A stretch of DNA of 64,000 nucleotides from CAYZJV01 sp964482325 (GTDB lineage Bacteria; Spirochaetota; Spirochaetia; Sphaerochaetales; Sphaerochaetaceae), in contig CAYZXD010000005.1 of NCBI GenBank assembly GCA_964482325.1, positions 32,379 through 96,378 of the forward strand, in the 5' to 3' direction. Each line of letters begins with the position of its first letter. The stretch's first letter is position 1. A program made the position numbers and the translations under genes. This document shows positions 16,847-25,085 of this stretch, in pieces. The notes beneath the pieces are model-generated. The model was not told the origin of the DNA. It saw only the letters and a program-made list of their open reading frames with translations, and did no database searches.

Positions 16847-17131
16847 ATGAGATATCAAGATGAAGATGAATGGGAAGACAGATACTTCGATGACGATCTT
16901 GATGAAGACGAAGCGTATGATCTAGATGACGACTTCGACCCCGATGAACTCAGGGAAGATGATGATTACGATGAATTTGAAGATGAAGATGACGATGAAG
17001 ATTTTGATGGGTTCTTCCTAGACGACGAAGAGACTGAGGTCATTGAAGATGAAGATGACGATGATGAGGATGACCTTTTATTCGACGAATCCCTGATCGA
17101 TGAGGAAGAAGAAGATCCCTTTGACTACTAA
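16847..17131 (+). CDS. Extremely acidic small protein
   Basis: I recognise no family. The 94-residue product has 59 Asp/Glu, only three Arg and no Lys, with aromatic residues (Phe, Tyr, Trp) scattered through acidic runs. The ATG at 16847 has AGGAGG six bases before it. A full promoter and a strong terminator bracket it as a single-gene unit, which argues strongly for a real, possibly well-expressed gene. No signal peptide or membrane segment is seen, so it is probably cytoplasmic. Possible roles are DNA or RNA mimic, a binding partner of a basic protein, a chaperone tail-like protein or a cation buffer; all of these are inference. Confidence 0.8.
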   Translation: MRYQDEDEWEDRYFDDDLDEDEAYDLDDDFDPDELREDDDYDEFEDEDDDEDFDGFFLDDEETEVIEDEDDDDEDDLLFDESLIDEEEEDPFDY

Positions 17132-17153
17132 ATAGTCTTGTATCCATAACACT

Positions 17154-17180
17154 CCCCACCAAATTCCGGTGGGGTTTTTT
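17154..17180 (+). terminator. Intrinsic terminator of the acidic-protein gene
   Basis: A perfect 7-base stem CCCCACC/GGTGGGG with a 7-base loop is followed by six T. It lies 22 bases after the stop codon and separates this gene from the ABC importer downstream. Confidence 0.88.
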
Positions 17181-17265
17181 CATGTTTTCTTGTTTTTTTC
17201 TCTATGTTTCTATTTACAGAAACACCATGATACGATACAGTACGTCATCAATGGGAGATAAAAAT

Positions 17266-18273
17266 ATGAAAAAAGGACCAACTATTGGATTAATCGGTGC
17301 AGTATTACTTGCGTTGTGCGTATCACCGCTGTTCGCTGCAGCTCAACAGGAATCACAAGAATCTTATGCGATCGGAGTATCAAAAATTGTCACACATGAT
17401 GCACTGGATGCGATTGAACAGGGGATGATGGATTATTTGGCTGAACAGGGATTTTCTATTCAATATGATTCACAGAGTGCCAACGGGGATATTTCCACTG
17501 CTGCTTCTATTGCACAGAAATTCAAGGCTGATCAGGTTGATCTTGCTGTCGGAATCGGTACTCCTACTGCTCAATCACTGGCAAATGTGTTTACCGAAAC
17601 TCCAGTGGTTTTCGGTGGGATTACGGATCCACTCGAAGCAGGTCTGGTGCCGACCTATGAAAGCAACTCAGGTAATGTAGGTGGGGTATCGGATAAGAAT
17701 CCGGTCTATGACCAGATTAAACTCTTTTCTGAAATCACGGGTGCAGAAACTATCGGTATTGTCTTTACCAGTGGTGAGGCGAATGGGGTGCAGCTACGTG
17801 ATATGGTTCGCGAGGCGACGCAGGATTTAGGACTGGGATTTGTTGAGGCCGGCGTCTCCAATTCTGCAGAGGTAAAATCGGCAATCCTCAGTATCGTCAA
17901 TCGGATTGATGGATTGTATATCGGAACAGACAACACCGTTGTGTCGGCTATTGCCAGTCTTTCAACTGTCTGCGATGAAGCACAAGTTCCCATATTTACT
18001 GCTGATCCAACCAGTGCTGTCAATATTGAATACTTCATGGTATGGGGTTTCAACTATTACAAGCATGGCAGAAAAACAGGAGAGGCGGTGGCACAGGTAC
18101 TACGTGGTGAAAAAACCGCTGGAGAACTGGGGACCATATTCACCACCGATCCTGAAGAATTCGAACTCTGGTTCAATCTGGATAAGGCAGCTGAATTGGA
18201 CATTGTGATAGATGAAGATCTGGTTGCGAGTGCTGCAGTGATTCGTGTTGATGGAGAAAACATCACACGCTGA
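17266..18273 (+). CDS. ABC importer substrate-binding protein, TrpX-like (first copy)
   Basis: Periplasmic binding protein of the ABC_sub_bind family, which takes up tryptophan or related ligands in characterised TrpXYZ systems. The ATG at 17266 (MKKGPTIGLIG) follows GGGAGAT; the longer frame upstream is not supported. A signal peptide ends near SPLFAAAQQ and is of the SPI type, as there is no lipobox cysteine at the cleavage site. The fold signatures include AIGVSKIVTHDALDAIEQG, QKFKADQVDLAVGIGTPTAQ, VFGGITDPLEAGLV and TDNTVVSAI. It is 335 residues long, with a second, related copy immediately downstream. Confidence 0.9.
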   Translation: MKKGPTIGLIGAVLLALCVSPLFAAAQQESQESYAIGVSKIVTHDALDAIEQGMMDYLAEQGFSIQYDSQSANGDISTAASIAQKFKADQVDLAVGIGTPTAQSLANVFTETPVVFGGITDPLEAGLVPTYESNSGNVGGVSDKNPVYDQIKLFSEITGAETIGIVFTSGEANGVQLRDMVREATQDLGLGFVEAGVSNSAEVKSAILSIVNRIDGLYIGTDNTVVSAIASLSTVCDEAQVPIFTADPTSAVNIEYFMVWGFNYYKHGRKTGEAVAQVLRGEKTAGELGTIFTTDPEEFELWFNLDKAAELDIVIDEDLVASAAVIRVDGENITR

Positions 18274-18373
18274 ATACATAACGTATTTTTATGCATTATA
18301 ATGTATATCCATCTTTACAAAATGTGAGGGGCGTTTTATAGTGACCATCAAATCACACTCGAAGGAGTTATGT

Positions 18374-19372
18374 ATGAAAAAGGCTACATTGTTAATTTCA
18401 GTACTCGTGTTAGTGCTACTCTCTCCACTGTTCGCACAGGGCGTCCAGGAACAATCTGGACCAACGGTCATCGGAGTATCAAAATTTCTTGCTCACCCTG
18501 CCCTCGACGCAGTTGAAGTTGGTATGCAAGATTATCTGAATTCAGTAGGCAAAGAAGTCGTTTTTGACTTTCAGAATGCCAATGCCGAAGTTTCTGCATC
18601 AGCACAGATTGCGCAGAAGTTCAAAGCCGACAGGGTTGATATCGCTGTAGGAATTGCAACCCCTACCGCTCAGGCTCTGGTAAACGTATTTACCGATATC
18701 CCGGTAGTATTCTCAGCTATCACCGATCCGCTTGATGCCGGGCTGGTTTCCACCTACGAAACTCCGTATGAAGAAAACACCACTGGAGTATCGGATATGA
18801 ACCCGGTTGATGCACAGATTGAATTACTTGCCCGTCTTACCGGTGCTAAAGTAATCGGAAATGTCTATGCAAGCGGTGAAGCAAATGGTGTAGCTCTCAT
18901 GGAACAGGCAAAAGCAGCTGCTGAAGGACTTGGTCTTGAGTTTGTCACTGCAGCGGTCGCAAACACTGCTGAAGTGATGCAGGCTACTCAGTCAATCATG
19001 GGAAGAGTTGACGCAGTCTATATTGCCACCGATAATACCGTCATTTCGGCATTGCCCTCAGTCGCTGATGTAGCGGGAAAAGCAGGGATTCCCTTAATGG
19101 CAGCGGACCCATCCAATGTTGAAGGTCTCGATATTCTGGTTGCTTGGGGTTTTGACTATTATAAGATTGGTCTTGCCACAGGCGAAATCATTGCTGATCT
19201 ACTTGATGGCAAGCAGCCTGGTGAAATTGGAACGGTATTTTTAACTGATCCTGAAGACTTCGAACTCTGGTTCAACCTTGACGTTGCTGCAAAATTAGGT
19301 ATAACTATACCTGAAGACCTGAAAAACTCCGCCGCAGTGCTGATTCAGGACGGACAAAAAATCGTCAACTAG
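18374..19372 (+). CDS. ABC importer substrate-binding protein, TrpX-like (second copy)
   Basis: Paralogue of the preceding gene: by eye about half of the aligned residues match, including QKFKAD, VDIAVGI, ITDPL.AGLV and TDPE.FELWFNLD near the C-terminus. The ATG at 18374 (MKKATLLISVLV) follows AGGAG with normal spacing and gives 332 residues with an SPI signal peptide ending near LFAQG. A TATAAT at 18297-18302 in the 100-base gap may give this copy extra transcription, but I see no matching -35. The permease starts nine bases after its stop. Confidence 0.9.
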   Translation: MKKATLLISVLVLVLLSPLFAQGVQEQSGPTVIGVSKFLAHPALDAVEVGMQDYLNSVGKEVVFDFQNANAEVSASAQIAQKFKADRVDIAVGIATPTAQALVNVFTDIPVVFSAITDPLDAGLVSTYETPYEENTTGVSDMNPVDAQIELLARLTGAKVIGNVYASGEANGVALMEQAKAAAEGLGLEFVTAAVANTAEVMQATQSIMGRVDAVYIATDNTVISALPSVADVAGKAGIPLMAADPSNVEGLDILVAWGFDYYKIGLATGEIIADLLDGKQPGEIGTVFLTDPEDFELWFNLDVAAKLGITIPEDLKNSAAVLIQDGQKIVN

Positions 19373-19381
19373 GAAGTTTGA

Positions 19382-20335
19382 ATGTTAGAAGGAATTTTTG
19401 TTGATGGATTAATATTTTCCATCATGGTAATTGGTGTGCTTATATCATACCGAATACTGGATTTTGCTGATCTGACCTGCGACGGCTCCTTTGCTACAGG
19501 AGCCGCCGTAGCGACTATGGCTATTGTACAGGGATGGGGGCTGACAGCAGCACTCATCCTTGCTGTCGCTTCAGGCGCTCTAGCCGGTGTAGTCACGGCA
19601 ACAATCCATAACCGCCTCAAAGTGCCGGGACTCCTTGCCGGTATTCTCACGATGACCATGCTGTATTCGATAAACATCCGTATTCTTGGTGGGAGAGCAA
19701 ATGTCCCATTGTTGCGTATCACCACGCTGTATACGAAGTTTCCCGAGTTTTTTGCATTTCTCTCATCGTCGTGGGCGCTTCTTGTCGGTACACTGCTCAT
19801 CGTGTTGATCGTTAAATCTATTATTGATCTCTTCTTCCGTACTGATCTGGGAATTGCTATTGGAGCATTGGGAAGCAATGAACAAATGATCGTAAGCATG
19901 GGCATGAACCCGAAACTGCTTAAGGTGATCGGCATGGCTTTGTCTAATGGTCTAATTGCTCTCTCAGGTGGACTGCTCGCTCAATACCAGGGATTTGCCG
20001 ATGCAAACCTTGGACAGGGCATGGTGGTGCAAGGTCTTGCAGCTATTATGATCGGTGAGTTTCTCTTTGACAGCAACCGGATATCGCTGATCACATTGCG
20101 TGTTGTATTCGGTGCTATTATCTACAAGGCTTTGATGTTCTTCGGCCGCTATTACGGGTACTACATCAATCTCACCCCGAGTGACCTCAAACTCCTTACC
20201 GGTATCCTGGTGATTGTCTCTCTCATTATTGCGCAGACACGAAGCGCAGCCTCCAGTGCAGATGCACGGAAAAAAGCACTCAGAAGAAATCGGGAACGAC
20301 GGGAAGCGGAAAAACAGGGGGCCAACCATGCTTAA
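19382..20335 (+). CDS. ABC importer permease, TrpY-like
   Basis: Inner-membrane permease of the BPD_transp_2 (branched-chain/sugar type) fold, 317 residues with about nine helices. It starts MLEGIFVDGLIFSIMVIGVLI and holds DLTCDGSFATGAAVA, a motif of this TrpY/YtfT-like group. GGAAG lies before the ATG. It pairs with two binding proteins upstream and an ATPase that overlaps it by 8 bases. Confidence 0.9.
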   Translation: MLEGIFVDGLIFSIMVIGVLISYRILDFADLTCDGSFATGAAVATMAIVQGWGLTAALILAVASGALAGVVTATIHNRLKVPGLLAGILTMTMLYSINIRILGGRANVPLLRITTLYTKFPEFFAFLSSSWALLVGTLLIVLIVKSIIDLFFRTDLGIAIGALGSNEQMIVSMGMNPKLLKVIGMALSNGLIALSGGLLAQYQGFADANLGQGMVVQGLAAIMIGEFLFDSNRISLITLRVVFGAIIYKALMFFGRYYGYYINLTPSDLKLLTGILVIVSLIIAQTRSAASSADARKKALRRNRERREAEKQGANHA

Positions 20336-21122
20336 TATTTCACAGGTTTCGAAGGTCTTCTACCCGGGTACCGTAAATGAGAAAACAGCAATAGAATATT
20401 TGAACCTCACCGTAAAGGATGGGGATTTCATTACTGTTGTCGGAAGTAATGGATCGGGAAAAAGTACCCTGTTTAATCTGATAGCAGGTACGTATCCGGT
20501 CACCGGAGGCCACATCACCCTGAATGGAAAGGATGTCACCTCGGTTCCCGAGTATCGCAGGGCTTTCACTATCGGAAGAATTTTTCAGGATCCGACGAAA
20601 GGAACTGCAGCGAAGATGTCCATTGAAGATAATATGGTCACCGCAATGCATAAAGGAATGAAAGGGCTGAAAATCAGTCTCAATGCTGCGGTTCGCGAGC
20701 AATTCAAGCAGGAATTAGTACAGCTCTCCATGGGACTTGAAGATCGTCTGCGGGAGAATGTCGGATTACTCAGCGGAGGACAACGTCAGGCACTTACTCT
20801 ACTGATGACCGTGCTCAGTCAGCCACAGATGTTGCTGCTTGATGAACATACTGCTGCACTTGATCCCCGCAATGCTCAGATAGTGATGGATCTAACCACT
20901 AAATTTATCAATCAGTATCATCTGACAACGCTTATGGTTACCCACAATATGCAGCACGCTATTGATTTCGGGAACCGATTGATTATGATGGATGAAGGAA
21001 AAATTATTCTGGATCTGAATGAAGAGGAAAAACAGAACCTCACGGTCCCGAAATTAGTTGAAAAGTTCAAATCAATTAAACGTCAGGAATATGCATCAGA
21101 CGAAGATCTGCTGGTAACTTGA
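20328..21122 (+). CDS. ABC importer ATPase, TrpZ-like
   Basis: The 264-residue ATPase of the importer begins at the ATG at 20328 (MLNISQVSKVFYPGTVNEK), overlapping the permease end. Walker A is GSNGSGKST, signature LSGGQRQAL, Walker B LLLDEHTAALDP and switch histidine MVTHNMQHAIDFGN. The His-Thr in place of Pro-Thr after DE is usual for this subgroup. It ends the binding protein-binding protein-permease-ATPase unit and is followed by a bidirectional terminator. Confidence 0.93.
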   Translation: MLNISQVSKVFYPGTVNEKTAIEYLNLTVKDGDFITVVGSNGSGKSTLFNLIAGTYPVTGGHITLNGKDVTSVPEYRRAFTIGRIFQDPTKGTAAKMSIEDNMVTAMHKGMKGLKISLNAAVREQFKQELVQLSMGLEDRLRENVGLLSGGQRQALTLLMTVLSQPQMLLLDEHTAALDPRNAQIVMDLTTKFINQYHLTTLMVTHNMQHAIDFGNRLIMMDEGKIILDLNEEEKQNLTVPKLVEKFKSIKRQEYASDEDLLVT

Positions 21123-21127
21123 TAAAA

Positions 21128-21150
21128 CAGCACCCCAAATCGGGGTGCTG
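21128..21150. terminator. Bidirectional terminator between the TrpZ-like gene and rsfS
   Basis: A perfect 9-base stem CAGCACCCC/GGGGTGCTG with a 5-base loop lies between convergent genes. On the minus strand it is followed by TTTTAT, on the plus strand by a weaker pyrimidine-rich tract. It is the only clear terminator at a convergent junction in this window. Confidence 0.78.
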
Positions 21151-21172
21151 CTTGCTGTTTGGATCTCTGGGA

Positions 21173-21547
21173 TCACGGATGCTGTTCAAGCACCGCCATG
21201 AAATCAACTTTTTTACCGGTATGCCATAGCTTTTCCAGCGCATAAAATTCTCTGAGTTCTTCACTCATCAGGTGAATCACAATACTTCCACAGTCAATCA
21301 ACTCCCATCCATCACCAGCGACACTTTTATGCCGATTGATTACGTGGACGTCCCGATCGGCCAGAAACCCCCACAACTCACGAGTCACTCCTTTGAGGTG
21401 CCCGAGGCTGGTAACCGTAGCTACGATGAAACAGTCAGCCCACCCTGCCTGTTCAGACACATCAATCACTACAGGATCGATAGCCTTGTGATCCGCAATG
21501 AACCGTGCAATATCTGATGCCAATACGGTTGTTTTTTCATCTATCAT
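21173..21547 (-). CDS. rsfS: Ribosome silencing factor (Iojap/RsfS)
   Basis: Binds ribosomal protein uL14 and blocks subunit joining when nutrients are short. The 124-residue protein shows AIDPVVIDVSEQAGWADCFIVAT, VTRELWGFLADRDVHVINRH and the typical GDGWELIDCGSIVIHLMSEELREFYALEKLW. It is the last gene of the nadD-yqeK cluster and its start overlaps the lipoprotein stop by 4 bases. Confidence 0.94.
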   Translation of the reverse strand: MIDEKTTVLASDIARFIADHKAIDPVVIDVSEQAGWADCFIVATVTSLGHLKGVTRELWGFLADRDVHVINRHKSVAGDGWELIDCGSIVIHLMSEELREFYALEKLWHTGKKVDFMAVLEQHP

Positions 21548-22173
21548 CTATTCAATTCTCCTTCATATTGCAGTTCCTTCTGTAGCACCGAAAGCGTCCA
21601 TTGCCGGACCCACGAACGGACATGTTCGTAGGGTGCTTCTGATGGAAGAAACTGCTCTGTGTGATACACGCTTACCTGCGGTATCTGATCAGCAGCAGCA
21701 GACAAGTGCCCTGCTATATCCTGCGCATCGGTACGTACGCCAGCAAGTGCCTGTAGTGTATCGAGCGTATCGTCTTTACTCAAGAGCTCCCCATGGGTGA
21801 TCAGTAACTGCATCAAGGCTTCAACTGACGGTCGTATGCCTGAAAAAGACAACCCTTCTGCTTCCATAACCACACGTGCAAGTTCATCCCACCGCTCTTT
21901 CGACCCTCGTATATAATGATCAGCAGGTAATCCGAATACATGCTGAATCACTCCAAGCGTGTCAGATTGGATACCGGAATCGGCAAGCTGCCGTTGAAAA
22001 TACTCAACGGTATCCATGGGGATCGTACACACTACCACAGCTGGTTCTGCTTGCGAGTGTACCACAAGAAATCCATAGCGATCGCTGAATCCGTACCATC
22101 GGGTAACTTTTTCCTCATGCATACATCCACTGAATAACACTACGGCGAGCAGTACAAAAGATAAACGTCTCAT
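21544..22173 (-). CDS. Lipoprotein in the LytR/LCP position of the nadD cluster
   Basis: 209 residues with lipobox FSGC (Cys17) after a short hydrophobic signal, so it is probably anchored in a membrane. The segment VVCTIPMDTVEYFQRQL followed by GVIQHVFGLPADHYIRGS is reminiscent of the start of LytR-CpsA-Psr domains (a phosphate-binding IPRDT-type motif and a DHY motif). An LCP gene is often found between yqeK and rsfS in other bacteria. The arginine expected in IPRD is Met here, and the protein is too short for an active LCP ligase. I treat it as a diverged or reduced relative with low certainty. It overlaps both neighbours by 4 bases. Confidence 0.7.
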   Translation of the reverse strand: MRRLSFVLLAVVLFSGCMHEEKVTRWYGFSDRYGFLVVHSQAEPAVVVCTIPMDTVEYFQRQLADSGIQSDTLGVIQHVFGLPADHYIRGSKERWDELARVVMEAEGLSFSGIRPSVEALMQLLITHGELLSKDDTLDTLQALAGVRTDAQDIAGHLSAAADQIPQVSVYHTEQFLPSEAPYEHVRSWVRQWTLSVLQKELQYEGELNR

Positions 22174-22754
22174 GTAAAACTTCCTCCATGAGACAAATAA
22201 GATGCAAGCAGATCGGTACTCGGAGCCGATATTCGTCCGGTTTCTGCCAAATGCTGCCGGTGTTGCTCTACTACCGCAAGACAGAGCTGTTCCACTGAAG
22301 AGGTCCGAAGGAGATCTCTCCGTTGGGTATCATCAAGGTGTTTTCTGAGCGGTTCGAGATAATCAGCAATATAGATGAGTGCACCAAGCATACCCATATC
22401 CGGCGAACCGAGCGTATGCCACCTGATAGCCAGCAGCACCTGAGGTGCTACATCGGGCTTCAGTAACCGTAATTGATGCGCTGCCACAAGACCATGAAGC
22501 AGCATCGGCCTTTTAGCTTCAAAGGTGAGCATCTCAAGATGATGTTTTTCAGCATATGCAAGCAAATCCGATGCAGGCCATTCACGTGAGCTATCATGCC
22601 AGATACCCGCCAGGAAAATGAGGTGGTCAAGCGAATCAGTATGAAGATAATGCGCTGCAAGCTGTTTTGCCTGCAAGGCAGTTGCTCTGCTATGGAGATA
22701 TCGTTGATACCTAACCTGAGAAGCGACATATCGCTCAATGGGAATATAATCCAT
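22170..22754 (-). CDS. yqeK: YqeK-like HD-domain hydrolase
   Basis: YqeK-family enzymes hydrolyse diadenosine tetraphosphate to ADP. The ATG at 22754 (MDYIPIERYVASQVRYQRYLHS) gives a 194-residue protein and overlaps nadD by 20 bases. HD-domain ligands are seen in YLHSRATA, AGIWHDSSREW, LLHGLVAAH, AIRWHTLG and IYIADYLEPLRK, in family order. The last motif is usually ADK.EP; here the Lys is Tyr. Confidence 0.88.
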   Translation of the reverse strand: MDYIPIERYVASQVRYQRYLHSRATALQAKQLAAHYLHTDSLDHLIFLAGIWHDSSREWPASDLLAYAEKHHLEMLTFEAKRPMLLHGLVAAHQLRLLKPDVAPQVLLAIRWHTLGSPDMGMLGALIYIADYLEPLRKHLDDTQRRDLLRTSSVEQLCLAVVEQHRQHLAETGRISAPSTDLLASYLSHGGSFT

Positions 22755-23355
22755 GATCCAAGATATAGTGTACAACCGATTGAGGAAGCAGAGAAGCAAG
22801 TTCTGCTACTGTAGTATTGTTTTGTGCTATCATCGTACGAATCTGAGTCGACGAATCTTCCATAACGGGATTATCGAGGAACATGCCTGCACTCCCAGGT
22901 GGGAGACTCTGATTCGGGCGTATGGGAGATCTTCTACACACAATGAACTGTACAATCTGCCGCAGCTCACTGAATCGGTACCATCTTCGCAATCCAGAAA
23001 GAAGATCATCACCAATAACCACGCCAATGGGTCCTGTCACCTGAAAGGTTCGATACAGTTCCTGGACCGTATCAAACATGTAACTCGTTCCACCTCGTTC
23101 AATCTCCAATGGTTCCACCACGAGTTCAACTTCACGATCATCGGGATAGAGAGCCTTATAGTCTTCAAGTGCATAGTGGAGCATAGTAAGGCGGTCATGA
23201 GCCGAGACGGTGCCTTCTCGTTGTTTATGAGGAGGATTAGCTACGGGTATGAGAAGCACACGGTCGTAATCGGTCAAGTCAACCAACGAGTGCAAGAGGT
23301 GTAGATGTCCTAAATGCACAGGGTCAAAGGTTCCGCCAATTACTGCTGTCTTCAT
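22735..23355 (-). CDS. nadD: Nicotinate-nucleotide adenylyltransferase
   Basis: Joins nicotinate mononucleotide and ATP to form deamido-NAD. The 206-residue protein opens with the nucleotidyltransferase motif GGTFDPVHLGHLHLL and closes with EDSSTQIRTMI, the ISSTxIR motif. It starts within a 4-base overlap with obg. Confidence 0.94.
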   Translation of the reverse strand: MKTAVIGGTFDPVHLGHLHLLHSLVDLTDYDRVLLIPVANPPHKQREGTVSAHDRLTMLHYALEDYKALYPDDREVELVVEPLEIERGGTSYMFDTVQELYRTFQVTGPIGVVIGDDLLSGLRRWYRFSELRQIVQFIVCRRSPIRPNQSLPPGSAGMFLDNPVMEDSSTQIRTMIAQNNTTVAELASLLPQSVVHYILDHGLYSH

Positions 23356-24401
23356 GGTTCCTCTCGATACTCTGCTTCAGTGTCTACCACGGTGGTAAAC
23401 CCATCATCTACCGGCTTCTCAGCAGTTCCGACAAGACGAATAAATGCCTGTTTCACCCCGTCCAGCCCCTCACCGGTAATATTTGATAATCCGAGAACGG
23501 TGACACCGTCAAAAGACTTTCTCAAATCTTCCAGATGCTCGGGAGCATCGGGCTCGTCAAGTTTTGTAGCAATAATAACCTGCGGTTTTTCAAGCAGCTG
23601 CGGTGCATAGGAACGAAGCTCCTCAGTTAGAGTTCCGTACGCACTCAGATAACGCTCATCACTGAGATCAATAAAGAAGGCAAGTCCTGAGGTTCGAGCA
23701 ATATGGCGGAGAAATTTAAATCCCATTCCAGCTCCCTCACTCGCCCCTTCTATGATACCGGGAATGTCGGCAAGTACAATATCATGATCATCATAGCGCA
23801 TCATGCCAAGCTGAGGAATTTTTGTGGTAAAAGGATACCCGGCCACTTTGGTTCGGGCATTAGTGAGATTATTCAGTAGCGATGATTTTCCTGCATTGGG
23901 GAAGCCTACAAAACCAATGTCGGCAATAACGAGCAGTTCTACTCCGACGCGCAACGCTTCACCCTTCTCGCCCGGTTGTGCAAACCGCGGAGTCTGTCGA
24001 GTTGCTGAACGGAAGTGCCAATTACCCTGACCGCCACGTCCTCCTCGAAGAAAGACCCATCGTTGTTCGTCAGTAAGATCTTTGATAATCTCGCCGGTTT
24101 GTGCATCTTTAATTACTGTCCCAGGAGGAACCGGTATTTCGACATCTCGTCCATCACGACCAAAACAGCGTGCTCCCATCCCGTTTTTTCCGTTTTCAGC
24201 CCTAAACGTTCGGATTTGTTTCAGATGGGCAAGTGTGCGCAGGTTTTCACGCACCACGAAGACCACATCGCCTCCTCTACCGCCATCCCCGCCATCGGGA
24301 CCACCTTTGGGAATGTATTTTTCTCTGCGGAAGGAAACACAACCGTTGCCCCCGTTTCCGGAGGCAACGTCTATATAAGTTTCATCTGAAAATCCAAACA
24401 T
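23352..24401 (-). CDS. obg: Obg/CgtA ribosome-associated GTPase
   Basis: Large-subunit assembly and stress GTPase. The 349-residue protein has the glycine-rich Obg domain (DVASGNGGNGCVSFRREKYIP, about 11-160) and a GTPase domain with G1 GFPNAGKSSLL, G3 DIPGIIEGASEGAG and G4 ATKLDEPDA. No C-terminal OCT domain is evident. It follows rpmA by 27 bases, the common rplU-rpmA-obg order. Confidence 0.96.
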   Translation of the reverse strand: MFGFSDETYIDVASGNGGNGCVSFRREKYIPKGGPDGGDGGRGGDVVFVVRENLRTLAHLKQIRTFRAENGKNGMGARCFGRDGRDVEIPVPPGTVIKDAQTGEIIKDLTDEQRWVFLRGGRGGQGNWHFRSATRQTPRFAQPGEKGEALRVGVELLVIADIGFVGFPNAGKSSLLNNLTNARTKVAGYPFTTKIPQLGMMRYDDHDIVLADIPGIIEGASEGAGMGFKFLRHIARTSGLAFFIDLSDERYLSAYGTLTEELRSYAPQLLEKPQVIIATKLDEPDAPEHLEDLRKSFDGVTVLGLSNITGEGLDGVKQAFIRLVGTAEKPVDDGFTTVVDTEAEYREEP

Positions 24402-24428
24402 GTACCTGCTCTGGCTTACCGCCTGTTC

Positions 24429-24683
24429 CTACTCAGCTGACTGGATACGAACGTATTTGCGGTTATTGCGAGTATGGAAAACCACTTCGCCGGCTTCTTT
24501 TGCAAAGAGGGTATAATCTCTTCCGCAACCGACGTTCTCGCCCGCATGAAATCTGTTCCCGTGCTGACGTACGATGATCTCACCAGCTTTAACCAACTGA
24601 CCACCGAAACGTTTGACACCGAGACGCTGTGAATTGGAATCTCTACCGTTTTTTGAGCTACCGCCACCTTTCTTATGAGCCAT
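24429..24683 (-). CDS. rpmA: Ribosomal protein bL27
   Basis: 84 residues, starting MAHKKGGGSSKNGRDSNSQR and containing GGQLVKAGEIIVRQHGNRFH. The N-terminus is the mature form with no cleavable extension, in keeping with the absence of a Prp protease gene between rplU and rpmA. Confidence 0.97.
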   Translation of the reverse strand: MAHKKGGGSSKNGRDSNSQRLGVKRFGGQLVKAGEIIVRQHGNRFHAGENVGCGRDYTLFAKEAGEVVFHTRNNRKYVRIQSAE

Positions 24684-24694
24684 TGCCTATCTCC

Positions 24695-25006
24695 TTACGC
24701 CTTGATTTCTTTGATGGTGAGCATCGAATACTTCTGGCGATGGCCTTGTGTTCTCCGGTAACCCTTTCGGCGATGGAACTTGAAGACCTTGATCTTCTCA
24801 CCCTTTACGACATCACCCAATGTTGCAACCACTTTAGCTCCCGATACATACGGAGTACCGAAAACCGACTTTTCGCCGTCAGCAATTGCCACTACTGAAT
24901 CGAACTCAAGTTCTTTGCCCGATTCCATATCAATCCTGTCGACCTTCAGTGTAGCGCCTTCCTGCGCCTTGTACTGTTTGCCTAAAATCTCTACCAGTGC
25001 GTACAT
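24695..25006 (-). CDS. rplU: Ribosomal protein bL21
   Basis: 103 residues, MYALVEILGKQYKAQEG to HRRKGYRRTQGHRQ, the standard length and C-terminal signature. AAGGATG lies just before the ATG. First gene after a good promoter, so the ribosomal pair plus obg-nadD-yqeK-rsfS may be transcribed apart from argS. Confidence 0.97.
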   Translation of the reverse strand: MYALVEILGKQYKAQEGATLKVDRIDMESGKELEFDSVVAIADGEKSVFGTPYVSGAKVVATLGDVVKGEKIKVFKFHRRKGYRRTQGHRQKYSMLTIKEIKA

Positions 25007-25041
25007 ATATATACATCCTTACTAAAAAATATGCAGGCTCT

Positions 25042-25070
25042 CTTATAGCATAACGACTCGATAATGACAA
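25042..25070 (-). promoter_or_regulatory. Promoter of rplU-rpmA-obg
   Basis: Minus strand TTGTCA (25065-25070), 17 bases, TATAAG (25042-25047). The predicted 5' leader is about 30 bases, too short for a structured bL21 leader RNA. Confidence 0.65.
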
Positions 25071-25085
25071 GAGGTACCGTTCGAC

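Noticed and set aside
19369..19935. 188-codon minus-strand frame opposite the TrpY-like permease
   Set aside because: Shadow of a well-supported membrane protein gene.
25007..25041. Structured bL21 autoregulatory leader
   Set aside because: Predicted leader is about 30 bases with no stable fold visible.
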